Shown here in pieces: positions 26,090 through 35,205 of a stretch of 64,000 nt of DNA; within the stretch, counting starts at the first letter, position 1; the number at the start of each line of letters is the position of its first letter. The notes beneath the pieces were generated by a model that was given only the letters and a program-made list of their open reading frames with translations, searched no databases and was not told where the DNA came from. Source of the stretch: Marinobacter pelagius (GTDB taxonomy: Bacteria; Pseudomonadota; Gammaproteobacteria; Pseudomonadales; Oleiphilaceae); contig NZ_FOUR01000009.1 in the NCBI RefSeq assembly GCF_900114925.1, positions 104,743 through 168,742 on the forward strand. The letters run 5' to 3'. The translations under genes and the position numbers were made by a program.

Positions 26090-28044
26090 ACAGGCCCACG
26101 ACCACCAGGATTTCTCTGTCCCGCAAGCTGTTGCTTCTGGGTGCCCTGCCCGCCGTGGTTATGTTCATTGTGCTGATGGTCTTTTTCACCTCGGCCAGGC
26201 TTGAGGACGCCCGAAAGGACCTGATAGCGGGAGGACAGATGCTGGCGGATAGCCTTGCTCCCGCGCTGGAATATCCCGTTGTTTCCGGTAACAGCGTGGC
26301 GCTGGAACAGATTCTTTCCCAGTCCCTGAAATACAGTAACGCAGCCTGGGTCCGTGTAACGGATGTCATGGGAGACGAAATCGGAATGGCTCGGGCCTCC
26401 AGCGAACCCCGGACCGAAGGGGCCGGTCACAACTACCTGACCTTCGAGGCGGAGATCCTGCAGTTGCCACTGAAAATCGGGGCCAATGACGCCAACGAGT
26501 GGTTTGCACCAGAGTTCGGATTTGATTCGGGGGCACTGAGGGTCGGCACCATTGAGGTCGGCGTCAGCACCCTTGCCCTGCAGGCAAGACAACAGGAAAT
26601 CCTGTGGACCTCCATTGCCGTTGGTTCCTCACTGCTGCTGTTTACAGTCCTGGTGGTGAGGCATTTCCTCGGCAATATTCTCTCGCCCATTCAGGGCTTG
26701 TCGGAGCGAATCGACCGTCTGATCAACCGCGATTACGCGAAAGCTGTTTCGAGAACGTCTGGAAGTTCGCGAGATATCAACCTGATAGAACATAAACTTA
26801 ATAAACTTGCTGAACACCTGGCAAACCTCAAGGCAAAACATGATCAGGTGTTGTCAGCATCAGAGTCGGCCCGCGAGAGGGCGGTAGCAGCCAACCAGGC
26901 AAAATCCGAGTTTCTTGCGACCATGAGTCACGAACTTCGCACCCCACTTAACGGGGTTCTGGGGATGGTCGACCTCATTGAAGAAGAACCACTGACATGC
27001 CGGCAGCGGGATTATTTGAAAACGGCCCGGCAATCGACCGAAGACTTGCTGACCGTCATCAACGACATCCTTGACTACGCACAAATGGATGGCGGAGAAA
27101 TACGGTTGGAAAACCGTGAGTTTGACCTCCGTAATGTCATCAATAACTGCACGGCCTCCTACCGTCACCAGGCCGAGCAGCACGGTCTTTCCCTCAGCGT
27201 CGATTTCTATGGCGACTGGCCGGAGAACGCATTGGTCATTGGTGATGCGGGCAGAATGCGGCAAATTATCGCCGGGCTGCTGGATAATGCCATCAAGTTT
27301 ACCGCCGAAGGCGCCATCACTGTCCAGGCGGGCTGTTTTCCGCTGGAGGAAAACAGCATTGTGCTCAACTGTGCGGTGAACGATTCAGGCGCTGGCATGC
27401 CCGCCGAGCGCATGCACGACATTTTCAATTCCTTCGAACAGCTGGATTCCGGCAACACCCGTCGTTATGGCGGCACCGGCCTCGGCCTTTCACTGGTCCA
27501 GCGTCTGGTGGAGCTGATGGGTGGCCACATCCAGGTGGAGAGCGATCTTGGCCAGGGCTCCAGCTTCCGCTTTGAGCTGCCGTTTGAACTGGGCCCGACG
27601 GTCATCTCCGCCCCCACCAGGAGAACACTCCCTGCCCGAAGTGAGGACGACGGGCTACCCCATGCTCTGGTGGTGGAAGACAATCCGGTAAACCAGCGGG
27701 TGGCTTCAGCGATGCTGACTCGTCTGGGATTCCGCACGGACACGGCGGCAAACGGCGAAGAAGCGGTGAATATCGTCCAACGCAATCATACCGGCTATGA
27801 CCTGATCCTGATGGACTGCCAGATGCCGGTCATGGATGGCTACGAGGCAACCCGTCGTATCCGGGAATGGGAACGCAGCAATGGCCAACAGGGTATTCCA
27901 ATCATTGCGCTGACGGCGGACGTATTGCCGGCGACCGAATCCATCTGTCTTGGCAGTGGAATGAATGATTTCCTGGCCAAACCAGTCCGGAAGGAGAATC
28001 TCCAGGAAGTCCTTGGCCGCTGGACGGTCATACGGGAGGAATGA
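26086..28044 (+). CDS. hybrid sensor histidine kinase/response regulator
   Basis: A 652-residue membrane kinase. TM1 lies at about 15-36, a periplasmic domain at about 37-172, TM2 at about 173-195, a HAMP-like linker at about 196-250, HisKA with the phospho-accepting His282 (ATMSHELRTPLNGVLGM), an HATPase domain (about 385-505, G-box YGGTGLGLSL) and a C-terminal receiver (about 525-645) with Asp577 (LILMDCQMPVMDG). No output domain or HPt is fused, so an unlinked HPt protein is expected. It ends the receptor/binding-protein operon. Confidence 0.92.
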   Translation: MNRPTTTRISLSRKLLLLGALPAVVMFIVLMVFFTSARLEDARKDLIAGGQMLADSLAPALEYPVVSGNSVALEQILSQSLKYSNAAWVRVTDVMGDEIGMARASSEPRTEGAGHNYLTFEAEILQLPLKIGANDANEWFAPEFGFDSGALRVGTIEVGVSTLALQARQQEILWTSIAVGSSLLLFTVLVVRHFLGNILSPIQGLSERIDRLINRDYAKAVSRTSGSSRDINLIEHKLNKLAEHLANLKAKHDQVLSASESARERAVAANQAKSEFLATMSHELRTPLNGVLGMVDLIEEEPLTCRQRDYLKTARQSTEDLLTVINDILDYAQMDGGEIRLENREFDLRNVINNCTASYRHQAEQHGLSLSVDFYGDWPENALVIGDAGRMRQIIAGLLDNAIKFTAEGAITVQAGCFPLEENSIVLNCAVNDSGAGMPAERMHDIFNSFEQLDSGNTRRYGGTGLGLSLVQRLVELMGGHIQVESDLGQGSSFRFELPFELGPTVISAPTRRTLPARSEDDGLPHALVVEDNPVNQRVASAMLTRLGFRTDTAANGEEAVNIVQRNHTGYDLILMDCQMPVMDGYEATRRIREWERSNGQQGIPIIALTADVLPATESICLGSGMNDFLAKPVRKENLQEVLGRWTVIREE

Positions 28045-28050
28045 GAGGAA

Positions 28051-28077
28051 GGGCCAGCCATCACGTGTAGCTGGCCC
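28051..28077. terminator. bidirectional hairpin between convergent genes
   Basis: GGGCCAGC (28051-28058) pairs with GCTGGCCC (28070-28077) around an 11-base loop. There is no clear T-run on either side, so it may be a partial or Rho-assisted terminator for the kinase and gor genes. Confidence 0.55.
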
Positions 28078-28083
28078 GGACTG

Positions 28084-29445
28084 TCAGGCGACAGGTTCCC
28101 TCATGGTGACGAATTCCTCTGCAGAGGTCGGGTGAATTCCCATGGTGGAATCAAACTCGGCCTTGGTCGCCCCTGCCTTGATGGCAACCGCCAGACCCTG
28201 AATGATCTCACCGGCATCCGGACCCACCATGTGAGCACCGAGCACCTTGTCGGAGTCGTCGTCAACAACCAGTTTCATGAGGCACCGTTCGTCGCGGCCA
28301 CTCAGGGTGTATTTCATGGGACGGAACTCGGAACGGTAGATCCGCAGCTTGTGACCTTTATCCCGGGCCTCGAATTCAGTGAGGCCGACTGTTCCGATAT
28401 TCGGCTGACAGAAAACCGCTGTTGGGATGGCGGTGTAATCCATCTCGCCCTGCCCGTCCCCGAACAGACGACGGGACAGCACCATAGCCTGCGCCAGGGC
28501 CACCGGAGTCAACTGCGGAGTACCAATCACATCGCCAAGCGCCGTGATCGAAGGAACCGCAGTCTGGAAAGTGTCATCCACTACGATATGCCCCGAGGCA
28601 CTGAGCTCCACCCCCAGGTCTGTCAGACCAAGACCGTCAACCAGCGCCCTACGCCCGGTTGCCGCCATGACCAGCCCGGTATCCAGGGTTTCGCCCGTGC
28701 TTAGCTTGACCTGGTAGTGCGTATCGTTGGATTCGACAGCCTCGATGGTGGTACCAAAACGCAGGTTGACGCCTTTCTTGCGCATCTCCTGTTCAGTGAA
28801 ATGACGAATATCGTCATCAAAGCCGCGCAGGAACAGCTCTCCCCGGTAGAGCAAGGTGGTCTCTACACCCAGGCCGGCCAGGATGCCGGCAAACTCCACC
28901 GCGATGTAGCCGCCACCCCAGACCACCGCATGCTTCGGCAGCTGCGGCAGGTAGAACATTTCGTTCGAAGTCAGGATGTGCTCTTTGCCGGGTACATCGG
29001 GAACAACCGGCCAGCTTCCGGTGGCAACGGTGATGTGTTTGGCAGTGTAGGAGGTATAGCCAACCTGCACGGTGTTGGCATCCTGGAGGGTCGCGGTGCC
29101 CTGGATAATCGTTACCCCGGCGTTCTCGAGAAGGCGCCCGTAGATACCGTTGAGTCGTTCAATCTCGGCATTCTTGTTGGCCACCAGCGTGGACCAGTCG
29201 AAACTGACGTCACCCAAGGGAACGTTCCAGCCATAACCAGCTGCGTCTTCCAGCTCATCGTGAACGTGCGCGCCGTAGACGAACAGTTTCTTCGGGACAC
29301 AGCCGACGTTTACACAGGTTCCGCCGAGATATCGCGACTCAACGACAGCTACCCTCGCCCCTCGCTGGGCGGACATCCGGGCCAGGCGGACACCGCCGGA
29401 ACCGGCGCCGATAACGATCAGATCATAATCCAGACTGTCAGACAC
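28084..29445 (-). CDS. gor: glutathione-disulfide reductase
   Basis: A 453-residue FAD/NADPH enzyme that reduces glutathione disulfide in the cytoplasm. It shows the FAD motif [10 protein letters not shown] (about 13-22), the redox pair Cys44/Cys49 in [13 protein letters not shown], the second GxGxxA fold ([13 protein letters not shown]) and the catalytic C-terminal [12 protein letters not shown] start at 29445 is chosen because AGGAG lies 6 bases before it and the length then equals the usual 450-453. It is 26 bp downstream of the GNAT gene and probably co-transcribed with it. Confidence 0.92.
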   Translation of the reverse strand: MSDSLDYDLIVIGAGSGGVRLARMSAQRGARVAVVESRYLGGTCVNVGCVPKKLFVYGAHVHDELEDAAGYGWNVPLGDVSFDWSTLVANKNAEIERLNGIYGRLLENAGVTIIQGTATLQDANTVQVGYTSYTAKHITVATGSWPVVPDVPGKEHILTSNEMFYLPQLPKHAVVWGGGYIAVEFAGILAGLGVETTLLYRGELFLRGFDDDIRHFTEQEMRKKGVNLRFGTTIEAVESNDTHYQVKLSTGETLDTGLVMAATGRRALVDGLGLTDLGVELSASGHIVVDDTFQTAVPSITALGDVIGTPQLTPVALAQAMVLSRRLFGDGQGEMDYTAIPTAVFCQPNIGTVGLTEFEARDKGHKLRIYRSEFRPMKYTLSGRDERCLMKLVVDDDSDKVLGAHMVGPDAGEIIQGLAVAIKAGATKAEFDSTMGIHPTSAEEFVTMREPVA

Positions 29446-29471
29446 AGTTTCTCCTGTTGATGAAAATGACT

Positions 29472-30143
29472 TCAACCGGGTCCAGAGGCTGCTGCTTTGC
29501 TTTCCGGTTTCAGTTCCCGGAACAGCACGTGGTCCTCATAGTCGCCCAGACGAATCTTGCCCAGGCTCCTGAACCCTTCGGATTCGTAAAATGGCAGATA
29601 GCGGCTGTTCCCGGTATCCAGGACCAGGCCGCTGCCCCGGGGATTTTCGCTACAAAGCCGTTCAACCGTCTTTAGCAGTAAGCGGCCATAGCCACGATTC
29701 TGGTATTTCGGATCCACCCCCATCAACGGCAGTTGATGCGCCTGTGGCTGGGGCAGCATGTTTCGTATTTTCTCGTGATAATCGAGGTAACGGCGGGTGG
29801 AGGCAAAACCGGTGGTCAACACCATGCGGATGCGCCAGCTCAACTGTTCGGCCAGGTTCATCCTCAGTTCAGGTTCCCCAACGAAAGCCACCGCCACCAG
29901 CGTATTATCCACCATTACGCCAATAGCGTCCTGATTATACTCAAAGTAAAGGTCGATCAATTCCCGTACCGTGGCGCGGACACGCTGGTCGTAGCCCGGC
30001 CGCCGGTGATCGAACAGGTACTGGAACGTCGGTTCATTCCGGTAGGCGTGGTAAAGAATGGATTGCGCTTCGTTCCGGGCGGTGTCGTCGAGACGCACAA
30101 TTACCGGCTCAGGATTGTTATTATTGTCTTTGCCGTCAGTCAT
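29472..30143 (-). CDS. GNAT-family N-acetyltransferase
   Basis: A 223-residue acetyltransferase. The acetyl-CoA binding motif A is visible as [20 protein letters not shown] (about 139-158), followed by motif [21 protein letters not shown] (about 174-193). The strand-rich first half is family-like, but the acceptor cannot be told. GGGGAAGG sits just before the ATG. It lies 14 bp after gspM and 26 bp before gor, so it could be read from either the secretion operon or an internal promoter. Confidence 0.85.
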   Translation of the reverse strand: MTDGKDNNNNPEPVIVRLDDTARNEAQSILYHAYRNEPTFQYLFDHRRPGYDQRVRATVRELIDLYFEYNQDAIGVMVDNTLVAVAFVGEPELRMNLAEQLSWRIRMVLTTGFASTRRYLDYHEKIRNMLPQPQAHQLPLMGVDPKYQNRGYGRLLLKTVERLCSENPRGSGLVLDTGNSRYLPFYESEGFRSLGKIRLGDYEDHVLFRELKPESKAAASGPG

Positions 30144-30157
30144 CGCCTTCCCCTTTT

Positions 30158-30688
30158 TCAGATAGTCAGTGTCAAACGAACTGAAACCTTACCCGGGTCG
30201 TTGCCCCGGTCCATGGCAGCCTGGTCGATAACCACGCCGTTTTCTGTGTTGAGCCGCTCCAGCCAGGAGGCAACGTCGGCGTAGGGTACGCCGTCCAGCC
30301 AGACACGGATTGCCTCATCGCCACTGGGTTCAAAACGCTGCAATGCCAGGCCTGCCTCGCGGGCGGAACTGGTTACCAGGGCCATCAGAGCTCGGCCGTC
30401 ATCCGGCTTGTCTACAGCTGCGGAGGAGGTGGACGACGAAGTTCCCGCCAATCCCTGGATGACCGGTTCGTTGGCCTGTATCCACCCCAGCAGGTCCGCC
30501 GCGTTATCGCGAGCGCTGAGAGAGCGGTCATGGAAGCCAGCTACCGGCTGCCACACGGCGAAATAGAGAATTCCCACCAGTATGGCGATCGCCAGCAAAC
30601 TCAATGCCTGCTGGTCACGGCGGGGCAACTGATCGTACTGCGCAACCAGCTTGGCGACGGCAGGCTGTTCCTTCAAGCGTTCCAACAT
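30158..30688 (-). CDS. gspM: type II secretion inner-membrane protein GspM
   Basis: A 176-residue bitopic protein with a short cytoplasmic head, a membrane helix at about 29-48 (ALSLLAIAILVGILYFAVWQP) and a periplasmic ferredoxin-like domain ending in SVRLTLTI. In the platform GspM pairs with GspL. GGAGG precedes the start. It is the last gsp gene here; gspN is not present downstream. Confidence 0.88.
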   Translation of the reverse strand: MLERLKEQPAVAKLVAQYDQLPRRDQQALSLLAIAILVGILYFAVWQPVAGFHDRSLSARDNAADLLGWIQANEPVIQGLAGTSSSTSSAAVDKPDDGRALMALVTSSAREAGLALQRFEPSGDEAIRVWLDGVPYADVASWLERLNTENGVVIDQAAMDRGNDPGKVSVRLTLTI

Positions 30689-30692
30689 TCCG

Positions 30693-31997
30693 TTATCCTC
30701 CCGATACCGTCAAACGGCCACGGGCGCCGCCGGATTCATTGACGACCGACCCTATCTGGGCCTCAAGCCCCTGCCCCGACAAGCCGTTCCGAAGCGCGCT
30801 TAAACGATCGTAACTGTCGGCACGGATATCCACCACCAGCTCGCCCCGATCCTTGCTGAAGTTGACCGAGTTGAAGGTCACCGAGCCGGAGGACGGTAAC
30901 TGTGAGTATTGCTGACCGGTGTATTTCATCAGCGCGATGAAGTCGAGTTCAGGGCCCCGGGATCCGGCAACCCGTAGCTGACCTTCAAGAACCCGCCGGA
31001 CGTTTCCGGCATGGGTGCGACGGTCATCGGGAAAGGCATCGCGATAAATGGCCATGGCCTGTTCTTCAAGTTCTTCCGCCTGCCCCTGGTAATAAAAGCC
31101 CATTCCGGCCTCGAACGCCACCTGAATGACAAACCAGATTGAAGCCACTGCAATCAGCGGCTTCCAGGGTTTGAAGGGACTGTCTTTGCCGGCCTTGACC
31201 GAGAATGCGCCCTGGCAGAGGTTGATCGGCTGGCAGCGATGGTGATGGTGGGCATGAGCAAGCAGCTCCAGGGGCATCAGATCGAGCTGTTCCTGCCGGA
31301 CCACAAGCCGCCCGGGGGCAGTCAGTTCCGCGATGACCGACTGATGGTATTCCAGTTCGTCCTGTGTTCCGTACACCGTGACCGGGACTTCGGCCATCAC
31401 TTCCTCGGTCGGAGGTACCGCCAGGGTGTGGGCAAACATGCCAAGGTTGGCCGCCTGCATGCTCAGCCACTCGCCACGATCGCTGACCAGCATGGCCACC
31501 TCGCCGTCCAGGCATATGCTCCAGCCACCCTCGGTGGCCGGCAGCAGTGACGCATCCGGATAGATGGCATCGAGGCGGGCATTCTCCCACCCGGAGAACA
31601 GGGTGATCCAGTTGCCCATCCGTTCCCGATCGATGGCGGCAACCCGATAGCCTTCTTCCGAGTGCTTGCCCAGGGCCAGGTGAACCGAGTCGATGTCCTG
31701 GGCAATCTGCTCCTCGACCGCATAGGGCAAAGCCTGAAGGATGAACCGGTTCTGTTTGGCCGGGATATCAGCAACGCAGAAAAGCGCGTCCTCGCCGGGT
31801 ATCAGGCCCACCAGCAACACGTTTTCCAGCGCGTTCTGGGCCAGGGTCTGCTCGATAATGTCCCGGTTATCCCCGGTGCCGCGGGCCTGAGCATCGCCGG
31901 TGGCATCCTGAAGCACCCAGTTGTAAAGCTGGGCGTCCGGATTCTCATCGATATCCGCAAACGGCGGGACCGGCCGGACAAAAAGGCGATAAGACAT
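30693..31997 (-). CDS. gspL: type II secretion platform protein GspL
   Basis: A 434-residue protein with an actin-like cytoplasmic domain (about 1-250) that binds the N-terminal domain of the GspE ATPase, a membrane helix (about 285-305) and a periplasmic domain. Recognisable parts are FILQALPYAVEEQIAQDIDS (about 83-102) and the C-terminal periplasmic ferredoxin-like fold. A histidine-rich AHAHHHHRC stretch (about 245-253) just before the helix is unusual. It starts 2 bases after the gspK stop. Confidence 0.88.
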   Translation of the reverse strand: MSYRLFVRPVPPFADIDENPDAQLYNWVLQDATGDAQARGTGDNRDIIEQTLAQNALENVLLVGLIPGEDALFCVADIPAKQNRFILQALPYAVEEQIAQDIDSVHLALGKHSEEGYRVAAIDRERMGNWITLFSGWENARLDAIYPDASLLPATEGGWSICLDGEVAMLVSDRGEWLSMQAANLGMFAHTLAVPPTEEVMAEVPVTVYGTQDELEYHQSVIAELTAPGRLVVRQEQLDLMPLELLAHAHHHHRCQPINLCQGAFSVKAGKDSPFKPWKPLIAVASIWFVIQVAFEAGMGFYYQGQAEELEEQAMAIYRDAFPDDRRTHAGNVRRVLEGQLRVAGSRGPELDFIALMKYTGQQYSQLPSSGSVTFNSVNFSKDRGELVVDIRADSYDRLSALRNGLSGQGLEAQIGSVVNESGGARGRLTVSGG

Positions 31998-31999
31998 GG

Positions 32000-33013
32000 C
32001 TATCCTTCTGAAATGGTAAACGGCTCTTTGGTAATTCGGTTTTTCTGTCCGGTATCCCTGTGAACCGTCCGGACCTCACCTTCCCCGTTACGGAAAACGG
32101 TGCTGACCATATTAACGACACGATTATCGTAGGTAATCCTTGAAACAACTTCAAAAAAACGGGTTTGCAGGGTCAGCCCCGTAGTCTTGAGCCCGAGACC
32201 GGCAAACTCCGGTAAGGCGAGGAAATCCTGAAGATTCCCGAAGGCTTCCTCTTCCCGCTTTTCCAGGACGGAGGCAATCGCCGCCTCGGATAATTCCTCG
32301 TGCAGGCTTTGCAGCACGGGACCAGTCGCGGTGTTGACGTTGATTCCTGCGCCACTGACCGGCAGAGCCGCCACATGGGGTCGCAACGCCTGGTAGATTT
32401 CTTCGGTCATGCCCTCGATCAGTCGCAGCTCCGTGACGTCAACAAACGGCTGGTTACCGGCACGATAACCGGGATCGGCCATCAGGTACTGGCCATCTTC
32501 GGCACCATAGGCGCTGATGGTCTGGTCATTGCTGTCAATCCAGTCGATCAGGGCATCAGCGGTGATACTGGTGACGCCCAGGACCATGAGAAGTCGGGTG
32601 AACCGATCCTTCGCCAGGGTGTCCACCTGCCCCGCCGGAGTAACAAGATCGTTCAGGTTGAACCGGCCGCCAAGATCATCTATCTGCACCTCAACCACAC
32701 TGTTGCCATCATCCAGGGGAAGGATGGCCGCGTTCATCGCCCAGAACTCATCGAGGCTATCGACCATCGAGCCGTCTTCCTTGTCCTCCTCGAAATCCCG
32801 GACCAGGATACGTCGGGCGAAGGCCTCGGCACCCAGGGCGATACTCTGCCCCTGCTGTTGGGCCAGGTAATGCCCGGCCTGGAATACCCGGATGTTAAGT
32901 TGCTGGGTCATGCCTGAGGCAAGCATCACCACCAGCGCCATGGCCAGTAGTACCATCACCAGGGCGACACCGCGCTGCCGGTTTCCGGATGGGCGACCCC
33001 GAAACACTATCAT
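32000..33013 (-). CDS. gspK: type II secretion minor pseudopilin GspK
   Basis: A 337-residue minor pseudopilin. The prepilin segment reads RQRGVALVMVLLAMALVV (about 12-29): the cleavage Gly is present but Glu at +5 is absent, as is usual for GspK. The large alpha-rich domain inserted in the pilin fold is evident (about 90-300), with helix-hairpin-like NVNTATGPVLQSL. GspK caps the pseudopilus with GspI and GspJ. It overlaps gspJ by 4 bases. Confidence 0.9.
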   Translation of the reverse strand: MIVFRGRPSGNRQRGVALVMVLLAMALVVMLASGMTQQLNIRVFQAGHYLAQQQGQSIALGAEAFARRILVRDFEEDKEDGSMVDSLDEFWAMNAAILPLDDGNSVVEVQIDDLGGRFNLNDLVTPAGQVDTLAKDRFTRLLMVLGVTSITADALIDWIDSNDQTISAYGAEDGQYLMADPGYRAGNQPFVDVTELRLIEGMTEEIYQALRPHVAALPVSGAGINVNTATGPVLQSLHEELSEAAIASVLEKREEEAFGNLQDFLALPEFAGLGLKTTGLTLQTRFFEVVSRITYDNRVVNMVSTVFRNGEGEVRTVHRDTGQKNRITKEPFTISEG

Positions 33014-33780
33014 CCCGCAGCTCCACCCGGCTGGGTAGTGGTTTCCTGGCCTGGTTGCTGCTCCGGCGGCTGTTCGGGTTGTTGTTCGTCCTCTTCTTCC
33101 TCGTCGGTTTCGGTGGCGGCTTCATTTGCCTGGTTGACCAGCCCCTGGGCTGCCGCCGGGTCAAAGTCCGGCAGGGCAAAAGTACGGACCAGCTCGCCAA
33201 ATCGCTCGTGTTCTATGGTGACTTCAATGCCCAGGGGAAACGGGAATTCCGGGCGGTCGCCGGGGGTCAGGCCAGCCAGGTCATCATCCGACGGCCAGTC
33301 TTCCTGCCAGCTGCGTTCGCTGTTCATGAAACGCACCTCAAAGGCGGTAATGTCCTCAAGGAGCAGAACGTTCTCGCTGTTGTCTTCCTGGCCCTGGTCC
33401 ACCGTGGGCCAGTAGCGCCGGAAGAGCTCGGTACCGGTGTATTCCCAGCCTGCCCTCTGGAGCCCGCTGCGTCTCAGCCCCAGCGGGTTACGCCAGCCCT
33501 GGCGGGTCAGCAACAGGGCATAGCCTTCCTCGCGGCTGGTCAGTGCCGGCTGAAAGTCACCGTAGACATCCCGGGCGGAACGATTCACCACCTGGGTGAT
33601 GTCCCGTTCCAGGAGCAGCATGGCGCGCTGGATGCGATCGAACTCCTCGGCCAGCTCATTGACCCGGTCCCTTGAATTGACCACGCCGTTAATGACCTGC
33701 CAGACACCCAGACCGATCACTGCAGTGATGGTTACCGCAATCAGCACTTCCATGAGGGTAAAGCCGGACTGGCGCATCAC
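33010..33780 (-). CDS. gspJ: type II secretion minor pseudopilin GspJ
   Basis: A 256-residue pseudopilin with the N-methylation motif SGFTLMEVLIAVTI (about 5-18). A C-terminal tail of about 45 residues rich in Glu, Gln and Pro (EEEDEQQPEQPPEQQPGQE) is an unusual low-complexity extension. It overlaps both gspI and gspK by 4 bases, so the minor pseudopilins are translated as a coupled set. Confidence 0.9.
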   Translation of the reverse strand: MMRQSGFTLMEVLIAVTITAVIGLGVWQVINGVVNSRDRVNELAEEFDRIQRAMLLLERDITQVVNRSARDVYGDFQPALTSREEGYALLLTRQGWRNPLGLRRSGLQRAGWEYTGTELFRRYWPTVDQGQEDNSENVLLLEDITAFEVRFMNSERSWQEDWPSDDDLAGLTPGDRPEFPFPLGIEVTIEHERFGELVRTFALPDFDPAAAQGLVNQANEAATETDEEEEDEQQPEQPPEQQPGQETTTQPGGAAG

Positions 33781-34151
33781 TTCTCCCCCACGAACGCGGA
33801 AAGCGTATGAAGCGGCACCGGATCACTGACTTCATCGGTGTACTTGGCCACGGATACTTCTATCCGCCGCATGGTGGGCTCAGCCGTGGCTTTTACTGCT
33901 GTCGTTACCTGCCACCGGAATGGTCCGTAATCCGTGTCGGTGGAATTCTCGGAGATGCCGGGAAGCTCTTCGTCGAGGCGGATGGCGTTAATGCGATTGT
34001 CCGCGATCCAACCGGCCAGGGTCTTGTCGCGGATGCGTTCGAAACTGGAAATATACTGGCTGCCCACCTCGGCTGCCGCGGTGGCAATCAGGCCGAAAAC
34101 CAGCAACGCCACCAGAACTTCAATGAGGGTAAAGCCACGGGCGCGTTCCAT
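33777..34151 (-). CDS. gspI: type II secretion minor pseudopilin GspI
   Basis: A 124-residue pseudopilin. The processing motif ARGFTLIEVLVALLVFGLIA (about 4-23) is perfect. The start at 34151 is chosen because it places a normal short leader before the Gly and overlaps the gspH stop by one base; an upstream in-frame ATG at 34184 would give an odd leader inside gspH. Confidence 0.9.
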   Translation of the reverse strand: MERARGFTLIEVLVALLVFGLIATAAAEVGSQYISSFERIRDKTLAGWIADNRINAIRLDEELPGISENSTDTDYGPFRWQVTTAVKATAEPTMRRIEVSVAKYTDEVSDPVPLHTLSAFVGEK

Positions 34152-34684
34152 CAGAGCTCGTCCTCCGAGCCGGGCTTGCGCCAATGGATACCGGTTACTC
34201 CGTCCGACTCGAGCACATGCATGTAGTCGGTGTTGCTGCCCGGGGTAAACTCGACCTGGAACGGCGTGGTCTCACCACTGGAGAAAAATACGATATCGGG
34301 CAGTTCGCGATCCTCCTCGGACGCCAGCCTGGGGGCATCGTTTTCAATGTATTCGGTCGCCACCAACCAGTCCGGGAAAGCCCTGGCCTGGAAAATCCGT
34401 TCGCCGGAAGCTTTCCACTCGGCGTTCCGGTCCTGGAAGGCCACGAACTGGTAACCACCGTCTTCCAGCCTGACGCCCATCTCGAGATTGTTGAGCACCG
34501 CCTGTTCAGAGGCGGTTTGCATCAGCAGATAAAGCTCCCGGACCTCATTTTCCAGCTCCCTCTGCTGGGAACTGCCTCCCATGGTGAAGACCGCGAGGGA
34601 GGCCAGGAGCCCCACTACAATCAGGACAACGAGGATCTCTATCAGCGTAAAGCCGCTTTGCGTTGTCCTGTACTGCACAGCCAA
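34151..34684 (-). CDS. gspH: type II secretion minor pseudopilin GspH
   Basis: A 177-residue pseudopilin with QSGFTLIEILVVLIVVGLLA at about 9-28, followed by the globular beta domain with LENEVRELYLLMQTASEQAV (about 44-63). It starts one base after the gspG stop. GspH is thought to sit near the pseudopilus tip; that position is family knowledge. Confidence 0.9.
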   Translation of the reverse strand: MAVQYRTTQSGFTLIEILVVLIVVGLLASLAVFTMGGSSQQRELENEVRELYLLMQTASEQAVLNNLEMGVRLEDGGYQFVAFQDRNAEWKASGERIFQARAFPDWLVATEYIENDAPRLASEEDRELPDIVFFSSGETTPFQVEFTPGSNTDYMHVLESDGVTGIHWRKPGSEDEL

Positions 34685-35137
34685 TCAGCCCTCGGTTTTC
34701 CAGACGCTGATGTCGGCAGCATCACCGTCACCGCCTTCCTGACCGTCAGCGCCATAGGAATACAGATCGTAGGGGCCTTCGGTGCCCGGGCTTACATACT
34801 GGAACTGGTTACCCCAGGGATCTTCCGGAACGCTCTTGAGATAGCCATCCTGGTTCCAGTTCTTCGGCTCGGGACTGCCGCTGGGCCTGGATACCAGTGC
34901 CTCCAGACCTTGCTGGGTAGAGGGATAGTGGCTGTTATCCAACCGGTACAGGTCGAGAGCGCTCTGGATGTTCTTAAGCTGGGTCTCGGCGATGGTTACC
35001 TTGGCCTGATCACTCCGCCCCATGATGTTGGGCGCCACGATGGCCACCAGCAGGCCCAGGATGACCATCACCACCATGATTTCAATCAGGGTGAAACCGC
35101 GCTGTGTGAAGCGTTTGTGCATAGTCTTGCTCGTCAT
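34685..35137 (-). CDS. gspG: type II secretion major pseudopilin GspG
   Basis: A 150-residue protein. The motif RGFTLIEIMVVMVILGLLVA (about 13-32) is followed by the highly conserved GspG region VAPNIMGRSDQAK and the calcium-loop area YPSTQQGLEALV and DPWGNQFQYVSPG. GspG polymerises into the pseudopilus. A second ATG five codons in (MHKRF) also has a plausible binding site and gives a shorter leader; both yield the same mature protein. Confidence 0.93.
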   Translation of the reverse strand: MTSKTMHKRFTQRGFTLIEIMVVMVILGLLVAIVAPNIMGRSDQAKVTIAETQLKNIQSALDLYRLDNSHYPSTQQGLEALVSRPSGSPEPKNWNQDGYLKSVPEDPWGNQFQYVSPGTEGPYDLYSYGADGQEGGDGDAADISVWKTEG

Positions 35138-35205
35138 TTTCTCACTCGTCGTTGCTATGGATTCCTTTCCCGGAATAGAACTGCCGGGCCCCCGGGGCCC
35201 GGATG

